From Deltaproteobacteria bacterium (GTDB lineage: Bacteria > Myxococcota_A > UBA796 > GCA-2862545), in contig JAFDJI010000069.1 in NCBI GenBank assembly GCA_019307545.1, positions 1 through 11,010 on the forward strand: a stretch of 11,010 bases of DNA, written 5' to 3'. The notes beneath the pieces are model-generated. The model saw only the letters and a program-made list of their open reading frames with translations. It was not told the DNA's origin and made no database searches. Both the position numbers and the translations under genes were made by a program. Below are positions 1 through 5,491 of this stretch, in pieces; position 1 is the stretch's first letter, and each line of letters opens with the position of its first letter.

Positions 1-140
1 CGTTCGGCCTGTTCGTGGTGCCACATGGTGGCGGGGGGTCCGCGAGGCCGACGGCTGGCGGGGGGTCGTTCGGCCTGTACGCGGTACCGTTGGGTGAAAA
101 CGGGCAGTACGTCGTGCACACCTTCCCCGCGAGCCGCTAG
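1..140 (+). CDS. 3' end of an unidentified protein with a 22-residue repeat (partial)
   Basis: An open frame with codons starting at base 3 runs from the left edge to TAG at 138-140 and gives the last 45 residues of a protein. The tail is Gly-rich and contains FGLFVVP and then FGLYAVP exactly 22 codons (66 bases) later, joined by a Gly/Ser/Pro/Thr linker; it ends VVHTFPASR. At DNA level bases 1-22 and 67-88 are near-identical direct repeats differing mainly at third positions, which supports real coding. No family is recognised and no membrane segment is visible in this piece. The gene is convergent with the Nudix gene that ends 63 bases downstream. The start and most of the protein lie outside the window, so function cannot be inferred. 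Confidence 0.5.
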   Translation, partial: FGLFVVPHGGGGSARPTAGGGSFGLYAVPLGENGQYVVHTFPASR

Positions 141-143
141 TCG

Positions 144-165
144 CCACCCTTGACGGTGCGGGTGG
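144..165. terminator. Possible hairpin between convergent genes
   Basis: CCACCC at 144-149 can pair with GGGTGG at 160-165 around a 10-base loop. It lies between the TAG at 138-140 of the plus-strand gene and the stop of the minus-strand Nudix gene at 204-206. There is no T-tract on either side, so an intrinsic terminator is only a weak suggestion. Confidence 0.25.
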
Positions 166-203
166 GGCGGCTACCCAGGTGCGAGCACACCGTGCCTACT
201 GCG

Positions 204-617
204 TCATTCCAGGGGCCGTAGGCCGTTTTGGAGGAACCGCCGGTAGTCCTCCAGGATCTCCTCGTGGTCGAAGGCGAGGGGAGGGAGCGCGTCCAGCAGG
301 AACACCCGCGCCGTCTTCGCGTCGTCCCCGCCCACCGGCGTACCGACAGCGGTTCCCACGAAGGTCACCGACAGGGTGTGCCCGCGCGGGTCGCGGTCCG
401 GTCGAGAGTAGACGTGGAGCAGGGCGCGCAGGGTGACGTCGAGCCCCGTCTCCTCCCGGGCCTCCCGCACCGCGGCCTCCTCCACTCGTTCGCCGACTTC
501 CACGAACCCGCCCGGCAAAGCCCAGCCGTGGGGCGGGTTGCGGCGCTCGACCAACACCACCCCTCCCTCGACCTCGATGATGATGTCCACCGTCGGCGTA
601 GGGTTGCGATGGGACAC
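204..617 (-). CDS. Nudix hydrolase, ADP-ribose pyrophosphatase-like
   Basis: A 137-residue Nudix-fold hydrolase, expected to cleave a nucleoside diphosphate linked to another group (ADP-ribose-type substrates are the best guess). The complete Nudix box G-x5-E-x7-REAREETGL is at residues 37-59, preceded by the usual GWALPGG strand, so the metal-binding glutamates are intact. The later segment RPDRDPRGH and the C-terminal pattern LPPLAFDHEEIL are typical of the ADP-ribose pyrophosphatase group. The chosen start is GTG at 617-615, with GGGAGG 4 bases upstream; an ATG at 716 would add 33 residues lacking family similarity and would overlap the divergent meaB start. It is a single gene, divergent from meaB across 83 bases and convergent with the partial gene at the left edge. 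Substrate is not determinable from sequence. Confidence 0.9.
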   Translation of the reverse strand: MSHRNPTPTVDIIIEVEGGVVLVERRNPPHGWALPGGFVEVGERVEEAAVREAREETGLDVTLRALLHVYSRPDRDPRGHTLSVTFVGTAVGTPVGGDDAKTARVFLLDALPPLAFDHEEILEDYRRFLQNGLRPLE

Positions 618-700
618 ACCACCTCCCAAGGTGCGGAGATGCCAGGTTGCTCTCCGGGGTTCGAAACCATACTCGCCACGACCGGAGCGGCGCACACCGC

Positions 701-1639
701 ATGACGTCCAGAGCACAGCAGAGGGTCGATCGCGCGCTGGCGGGGGACCGCCGCAGCCTGGCGCGCGCGATCACCCTCGTGGAGATGCGATCTCCGGGGG
801 TCGGCACCGCGCTCGCCACCACGACGGTGCGGCGACGAGCGGGCCCCGGCGCCCCACACGTGGTGGGGATCACCGGCCCTCCCGGCGCGGGGAAGTCGAC
901 CCTGGCCGACCGGATCATCGAGGCAGCGGTGGCAGCACAGCAGCGGGTCGCGGTGGTCGCGGTCGACCCCAGCTCCCCCTTCTCGGGGGGCGCCATCCTC
1001 GGCGACCGGGTCCGCATGGGGCGGCACACCGGCAACGACCTGGTGTTCATCCGCTCCCTGTCGAGCCGGGGACACCTGGGTGGGCTCTCGGCCGCTTCGG
1101 CGGAGGTCGTGGACCTCCTCGACGCGGCGGGCTTCGACCTGGTGTTGGTGGAGACCGTGGGGGTGGGGCAGTCGGAGTTGGGGGTGATGGAGGTCGCCGA
1201 CACCGTGGTGGTCGTGCTCACTCCGGAGTCGGGCGATGCGGTGCAGACCATGAAAGCGGGCCTGCTGGAGATCGCAGACGTCTTCGCGGTGAACAAGGCG
1301 GACCGACCGGGCGCGGACCGCCTGGTGCGCGATCTCCAGCGCTCCATCGAGCTGAATCAGGCCAAGGGCTGGCAACCTCCCGTACACGCCACCTCGGCAG
1401 CGGAGGGGCGGGGGGTGGACGCGCTGCTCGACGAGACGCGGAAACACCTGGCCTGGTGCGCCGGCGAGGGTCTGGAGACCTGGCGCACCCGGCGAGGCGA
1501 CGCCCTGATCCGCCTGTACCTGGACCTGGTGGGCGAGGCCGCCCGAGCCGAGGCGCGCACGACGCTGGACGCCGGCTTGGAGGAGGCCATCCGCACCCAC
1601 CGGATCACGCCGCACCAGGCTGCCCAGGGGAAGCGATGA
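701..1639 (+). CDS. meaB: MeaB/ArgK-type G3E GTPase, methylmalonyl-CoA mutase chaperone
   Basis: A 312-residue P-loop GTPase of the MeaB/ArgK (human MMAA) family. Known members gate adenosylcobalamin loading onto methylmalonyl-CoA or related acyl-CoA mutases and protect them from inactivation. Visible motifs: Walker A GPPGAGKST at 59-67, the family signature DPSSPFSGGAILGDRVRM from residue 89, ETVGVGQSE at 151-159, and the guanine-specificity motif NKAD at 198-201. The C-terminal helical arm used for dimerisation is present. Length is close to the usual 310-330. ATG at 701 is preferred because the family N-terminus begins here; an in-frame ATG at 647 would add 18 unlikely residues and overlap the divergent promoter region. 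Its TGA overlaps the ATG of the next gene (ATGA at 1636-1639), implying translational coupling. No mutase gene lies in this window. Confidence 0.95.
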   Translation: MTSRAQQRVDRALAGDRRSLARAITLVEMRSPGVGTALATTTVRRRAGPGAPHVVGITGPPGAGKSTLADRIIEAAVAAQQRVAVVAVDPSSPFSGGAILGDRVRMGRHTGNDLVFIRSLSSRGHLGGLSAASAEVVDLLDAAGFDLVLVETVGVGQSELGVMEVADTVVVVLTPESGDAVQTMKAGLLEIADVFAVNKADRPGADRLVRDLQRSIELNQAKGWQPPVHATSAAEGRGVDALLDETRKHLAWCAGEGLETWRTRRGDALIRLYLDLVGEAARAEARTTLDAGLEEAIRTHRITPHQAAQGKR

Positions 1640-2448
1640 CCCCGAGTGCCGCGCGAGAGGTCCTGGAGGCGCTGGCGAAACGGGTGCCGGGCTCCGCGGG
1701 GCGGGTCCGACTGTCCTTCGAAGACGGACTCGCGTGGCTGCGGCTGGACAACCCAGAGGCCCACAACGCTGTCACCGTGAGGATGATGTGCGATCTGGCC
1801 GAGGCGGTGGAACGGCTCTCGTCCTGGAAGGGCCAGGCGGTGGTGCTGTGCTCGTCCACCCCGGGCATGTTCTGTGCCGGCAGCCACCTCGCCGAGGTGC
1901 AGTCCGCGCTCTCCCCTGGGGCGGCGGGACGCGACATGGCCCTGGCGATGGGAGCCCTCCTCGACCAACTCCTCACCCAACCCGCCCTCGTGGTTGGGGC
2001 AGTGGAGGGAACCGCCGTGGGGGGCGGCGCCGAGATCGTTACTGCCTGCGACTTCCGAGTGCTGCATCGGGACGCTCGGGTGCACTTCGTCCATGCCCGG
2101 CTCGGTGTGGCCCCGGGGTGGGGCGGCACGGGCCGCCTGGTCGCGCATCTCGGCCGTGCCGGCGCACTCCGGGCCCTGACCGCCGCAACACCGATGACCG
2201 CCGAGGAAGCGCTGGGTGCTGGGTTCGCGGACGCGGTGGTGGACGGCCCCGCCATCGACGGCGCGTTGAAGCTCCTGGAGCCGCTCCGTGCCCTCCCCGC
2301 CGCCGCAACCCGCGCCGTGAAGGCCCAGGTGGTGGCTGCGAACGACCCAAAGGCCCAGGCGGAGCGCTTCTGCGAGGTGTGGGGCGGCCCCGATCACCGC
2401 GCGGCCCTGGAAGCCATGTGGGCCAAGAGGCGTTCCAGGATCCAGTGA
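1636..2448 (+). CDS. Crotonase-family ethylmalonyl/methylmalonyl-CoA decarboxylase-like protein (ECHDC1 type)
   Basis: A 270-residue enoyl-CoA hydratase/isomerase superfamily protein. Features closest to animal ECHDC1 (ethylmalonyl-CoA decarboxylase): FCAGSHL at 79-85, the oxyanion-hole loop AVGGGAE at 127-133, ACDFR at 137-141, the FVH motif at 151-153 where true hydratases carry their second catalytic glutamate, WGGTGRLV at 162-169, and a C-terminal VWGGP at 248-252. ECHDC1 removes CO2 from ethylmalonyl-CoA and, more slowly, methylmalonyl-CoA, repairing by-products of acyl-CoA carboxylases. The loss of the second glutamate argues against a plain hydratase. It starts with ATG overlapping the meaB stop and ends overlapping the lipoprotein start, so it belongs to the operon. 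The family match is from memory of conserved motifs; a generic enoyl-CoA hydratase or bacterial methylmalonyl-CoA decarboxylase remains possible. Confidence 0.8.
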   Translation: MTPSAAREVLEALAKRVPGSAGRVRLSFEDGLAWLRLDNPEAHNAVTVRMMCDLAEAVERLSSWKGQAVVLCSSTPGMFCAGSHLAEVQSALSPGAAGRDMALAMGALLDQLLTQPALVVGAVEGTAVGGGAEIVTACDFRVLHRDARVHFVHARLGVAPGWGGTGRLVAHLGRAGALRALTAATPMTAEEALGAGFADAVVDGPAIDGALKLLEPLRALPAAATRAVKAQVVAANDPKAQAERFCEVWGGPDHRAALEAMWAKRRSRIQ

Positions 2449-2990
2449 GACACCTGCTCGCCCTCTCCTTGCTCATGGGATGCCCGGGTCGCAATCCGCC
2501 GGTCCCTTCCGGGGAGCCACCACTGGTCCTGGAGAGTGCATCGTCGCAGGAGAACGGGGTGGAGCCGGGCGAGCCGGTCGACCCCGGCCCGTGGCAGGAG
2601 CCACGAGGATTGCGGATGGTGGTGCCCGAGGGGTGGTCTGGGCGCACGGGACCGACCGGCAGCAGCCTGCTCCTCTCCATCGCCCACACTGCGAGCGGTG
2701 TTCAGCTGGAGCTGTGGGCCTTCGAGATCTCGGGAGACATCGGCCCGCGCCCACGCCCGAACTGCGAATGGATGTTCGTGGACCCGGCCAGCCACCGCGC
2801 CGTGCCTGCGCTCACCCCCGCGGTCACCGCGACCTGCGTGTCGGAGGACCTCTTGGCCCCGGTGGTGCAGGGTTGGTACGGCCGGATCCTGGGCCGCGAG
2901 ATCCACCTGGAGGTCGTCTACCCCCCAGGGCGGGTCGTGGAGGGCCGGCAGGTCGTAGAGCCGGTGCTGGCCTCGCTTACCAGCCACTGA
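2445..2990 (+). CDS. Small predicted lipoprotein of unknown function
   Basis: A 181-residue protein beginning with GTG at 2445, which overlaps the previous stop (GTGA). The N-terminus MRHLLALSLLMGC is a short lipoprotein signal with lipobox LLMGC, so Cys13 would be lipidated after signal peptidase II cleavage. A Pro/Glu/Ser-rich linker (about 14-53) is followed by a compact domain that opens with GLRMVVPEGW at 56-64, and by strands such as VQLELWAFEIS and EIHLEVVYPP. Cys107 and Cys131 could form a disulfide. The overall pattern resembles small Mog1/PsbP-like lipoproteins but no family is firmly recognised. It is the third gene of the meaB operon, although an extracytoplasmic protein has no obvious role in acyl-CoA metabolism. 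It is convergent with the BPI-like gene, with 19 bases between the stops. Confidence 0.75.
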   Translation: MRHLLALSLLMGCPGRNPPVPSGEPPLVLESASSQENGVEPGEPVDPGPWQEPRGLRMVVPEGWSGRTGPTGSSLLLSIAHTASGVQLELWAFEISGDIGPRPRPNCEWMFVDPASHRAVPALTPAVTATCVSEDLLAPVVQGWYGRILGREIHLEVVYPPGRVVEGRQVVEPVLASLTSH

Positions 2991-3009
2991 TGGGCATGGC
3001 CCCGGCGAA

Positions 3010-4785
3010 TCACCTCCGGCGCCGCCGGAGAAAGGCGAACAGCGCCGGCGGGAGGAGGAGGAGGAGGCCCGGTGCGGTCGTGGTGCTGCACCCACCCTCG
3101 CAGCTCCCGCTCTCGCCGCAACCCCCGCTGTTGTCGTAGCCGACGGTGCCGACCAGGCCAAAGAGCCCGAAGAAGTCCTCCTGGGGACCGGTCGCGGCGT
3201 ACTCCAGGTCCTGCACCCCGAAGCCCACGAAGGAGGGGACCGGGAAGGTGATGTCGGTGAGCAGATCGCCGAGCAGTGGGGTGAGCAGCGTCTCGAGCAG
3301 GGAGCCGAAGGCATCCTCGAGCTGATCCGTGTAGGCCGGCGCGATCTCGTTGTAGGTGATCGCGTTTCGGATATCGTCCGCGTCGAAGGTCACGTCGATG
3401 GTGAGCTCGCCGGTGGTGGTGTCGAAGTCGAAGTCCAGCCCGGCGTCGGCCTCCAGCTCGTTCCCGAGCATGCGGGCCATCCGGTAGTCGAGCTCGGCGT
3501 AGATATCGAGACCCATGTCCCGGATCTCGACGTTGAAGTCGTGGCTGCCAGTGGGGAAGGCTTCTGGCGGCAGGTGTGGGCTGGTGGAGATGATCATGGG
3601 GGCAGCCGAGGGGAACAGCTCCCCGTAGGCGTCCCGACTGAGCAGGGTGAGCAGGGCCGTGTTGATGGGAAGGGTCTCGGTCTCCTGCAGGTCGTAGCAG
3701 AGCAACCCCGCGTTCCAGGCGGCGAACAGGCCGCTGTTCACGAAGTCGTCGGACACCATGGCGCCGATGTGGTGGGGCGCGGTGACCCCAGCCGGTGCCA
3801 CGCCGATGGGCTGCAGGGTGCCCGCGGTCTCCAAGGAGCCGGTGATGCCGTAGTCCGCCACGCAGGGGTGGGGCTCGGCCGCAAAGCTGCCCGACATGGC
3901 GAGGCGCGCTCCGGAGGGGGTGACCTGGATGTCGTAGGGCTGCAACGCGATGTCGAGGACCGTGCCCGCGATGTCCACCGACTCCTCGACCCTCGCCTGG
4001 GCGAAGGCGTCTTCGATCAGCCCCTCGATGTCGGGGATCAGGCTTTGGATCTGGGCGTCGATCTGGTCTTCGAGCAACCCGATGATCTCGCCGATGGGGT
4101 CGAAGCCGAACACCCCGCCCACGCCCTGGATGAAGTCGATCAGCTCGCCCAGGAAACAATCGTCCAGGTGCAGGTCGTCCCCACCCAGGTCCGTGTCCCA
4201 GTTCATGCGGGGAATGGTGACGTCCAGGTACCGCCCATCCGGACCGGTCCGGACCTCCAGGTACACCGAGGCGGAAAGCCCGACCGCGATGGCGTCGGTC
4301 CAGGCGTCGCACTGCTGGTCGATGCTCAGGCTGATGCCTAGATCGTTGATGCCCGCCTCGACGTATCCGTAGACCTTCATCGGGTCCCAGGACCGGTTCA
4401 GGGCGATGGTGGCGTTGGCGGACAGGGCAAGGAAGCCGTCCTCGGGCTGCAGGGTGACGTCATCGAGCTGGATGGAGGCCCACCCGTTCCAGATCGCGAA
4501 CACGTACTCCCAGCAGGTCCAGCAAATCCAGCCGAAGATGGGGTCGCAGCAGGTGCCGTAGTCCGCCTCGTAGACGTTGTACCCGTAGGTATCGGTGGGC
4601 AGGGAGATGTAGCTCGGGACCAGGGTGGGGATCGCGTCCGAGAGGGCGTCGAACCCCTCCGGGGTCACGTCCAGGGTCGCGCCGTCGGTAAATGTCTGGC
4701 CGGAGGGCCACTCCGCCCGGGAAGTGGCCGGGAAGAGCAGGGACGCCACCAACAGCAGGGCGACGAAGAGGGAGCAGCTGCGCAT
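3010..4785 (-). CDS. Secreted BPI/LBP (TULIP)-like protein with MYXO-CTERM tail
   Basis: A 591-residue exported protein. Residues 1-24 are a signal peptide (hydrophobic core, SRA before Glu25). The C-terminus is tripartite: Cys-rich GGCGESGSCEGGCS (554-567), a hydrophobic segment (571-586) and RRRRR at the end, matching the MYXO-CTERM sorting signal that anchors proteins at the myxobacterial surface. The body resembles bactericidal/permeability-increasing and lipid-transfer proteins of the TULIP fold: a Leu/Ile-rich amphipathic stretch with DQIDAQIQSLIPDIEGLIED at 240-259, the start of a second domain with SDDFVNSGLFAAWNAGLL at 345-362, and a closing helix and strand with LLGDLLTDITFPVPS at 504-518. 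A Cys/Trp-rich insert (79-92) may carry disulfides. ATG at 4785 sits just before the signal peptide. A small inverted repeat (CCCGA/TCGGG, 4794-4809) occupies the spot where a Shine-Dalgarno would be expected, and none is clear. Lipid binding is inferred. Confidence 0.75.
   Translation of the reverse strand: MRSCSLFVALLLVASLLFPATSRAEWPSGQTFTDGATLDVTPEGFDALSDAIPTLVPSYISLPTDTYGYNVYEADYGTCCDPIFGWICWTCWEYVFAIWNGWASIQLDDVTLQPEDGFLALSANATIALNRSWDPMKVYGYVEAGINDLGISLSIDQQCDAWTDAIAVGLSASVYLEVRTGPDGRYLDVTIPRMNWDTDLGGDDLHLDDCFLGELIDFIQGVGGVFGFDPIGEIIGLLEDQIDAQIQSLIPDIEGLIEDAFAQARVEESVDIAGTVLDIALQPYDIQVTPSGARLAMSGSFAAEPHPCVADYGITGSLETAGTLQPIGVAPAGVTAPHHIGAMVSDDFVNSGLFAAWNAGLLCYDLQETETLPINTALLTLLSRDAYGELFPSAAPMIISTSPHLPPEAFPTGSHDFNVEIRDMGLDIYAELDYRMARMLGNELEADAGLDFDFDTTTGELTIDVTFDADDIRNAITYNEIAPAYTDQLEDAFGSLLETLLTPLLGDLLTDITFPVPSFVGFGVQDLEYAATGPQEDFFGLFGLVGTVGYDNSGGCGESGSCEGGCSTTTAPGLLLLLPPALFAFLRRRRR
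3014..3030. terminator. 7-bp hairpin at the convergent junction
   Basis: CTCCGGC (3014-3020) and GCCGGAG (3024-3030) form a perfect 7-bp stem with a 3-base loop. It lies over the Arg codons just before the stop of the minus-strand gene and 24 bases past the stop of the plus-strand lipoprotein. It could serve transcripts from both sides. There is no T-tract, and poly-Arg codons alone could create the symmetry. Confidence 0.35.
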
Positions 4786-4849
4786 GGTACGACCCCGATG
4801 ATGGTCGGGTGCAGGTTGGAGGTCAGGATAGCGGCGGATCTCCGGGCTG

Positions 4850-5491
4850 TCAGCTTTCGTCGTCAGCCACCGGGCCCCGCCATCCGCGTCTGCACAGGTG
4901 CGCCTCCAGGAACGCTGCGCGCCGCGTTGCGCGCGCAGCCACGGGGGGGGCCGCAACAGCGGTGCGCGCGGCGAGCCCTCCCCAGTACCGATGGGTGTGC
5001 TCCATCCACGCGCGCAGCAGGGGATCGTCGCCTTCCAGCAAGCGGGGCCCCAGCTCCAGGGCCAGTCCGGTCGCGTTCTCCCGGCCGGGCACCGCTCGGA
5101 GCACCTCCGCGAAACGGTTGCCTTCCAGCGCCAACCCCTCGGCATCGATCCGCCATTCGTTCGCCGCCAACCAAAGGCGAAGCGCCCCCGGGTCGTCGGG
5201 CGCATGCGCCACCAGAACCCCGGGCCGGGGGCCGCGTGCCAGGACGCGCTGGATGGACCGGGCCCCGAGCCCGGCGATCACCGCCACCGGGACCTCCCGG
5301 AAGGGGGAGAGCCCGTCCGCGACCACCCACCGGATGTCCCGTCGGCCGATCCGGTGGGGCAGGCGCTCGGTGGCGATGGCCCCCAGCGCGTATGCGACGT
5401 GGCCGTGGTCGGCGCCGACGTCGATCACCAGCCGATCTCGGGGGCACAGCGCCACCAGCAGGCGGCGGCGACCCGCACCGCGGCGTTTCAC
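4850..5491 (-). CDS. TrmK-like tRNA (adenine-N1) methyltransferase family protein, shortened
   Basis: A 213-residue protein of the TrmK/COG2384 family, whose characterised members methylate N1 of A22 in tRNA using SAM. Visible signatures: RLLVALCPRDRLVIDVGADHG at the N-terminus (motif I, Asp24 to Gly30, including the conserved DVG-DHG), ADGLSPF at 58-64, VIAGLGARSIQRVL at 71-84 (usually IAGMGG), and the later G-x-R-I-x-A-E-x-L-x-x-E block near 112-123. Between motif I and ADGL it is about 15-20 residues shorter than usual and lacks the normal SDV-x-x-GPL-x-x-A helix that contacts SAM, and GMGG is altered to GLGA, so activity or specificity may differ. The C-terminus has an extra Arg/Ala-rich tail. 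Start is GTG at 5491-5489, overlapping the TGA of the upstream pseudokinase (GTGA), which implies coupling. Confidence 0.75.
   Translation of the reverse strand: MKRRGAGRRRLLVALCPRDRLVIDVGADHGHVAYALGAIATERLPHRIGRRDIRWVVADGLSPFREVPVAVIAGLGARSIQRVLARGPRPGVLVAHAPDDPGALRLWLAANEWRIDAEGLALEGNRFAEVLRAVPGRENATGLALELGPRLLEGDDPLLRAWMEHTHRYWGGLAARTAVAAPPVAARATRRAAFLEAHLCRRGWRGPVADDES

Noticed and set aside
658..668. GGTTCGAAACC, resembling a tRNA T-loop
   Set aside because: No matching 5-bp T-stem flanks it and no acceptor or anticodon arms can be drawn; it is just a short inverted repeat between the Nudix and meaB genes.
647..675. Possible promoter for meaB (TTGCTC, 17 bases, TACTCG)
   Set aside because: Only weak agreement with a sigma-70 consensus, and other spacings score similarly; not enough to annotate.
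433..1635. Plus-strand open frame extending the decarboxylase-like gene upstream across meaB
   Set aside because: The upstream part is low-complexity Gly/Arg-rich and overlaps meaB in another frame; the true start is the ATG at 1636.
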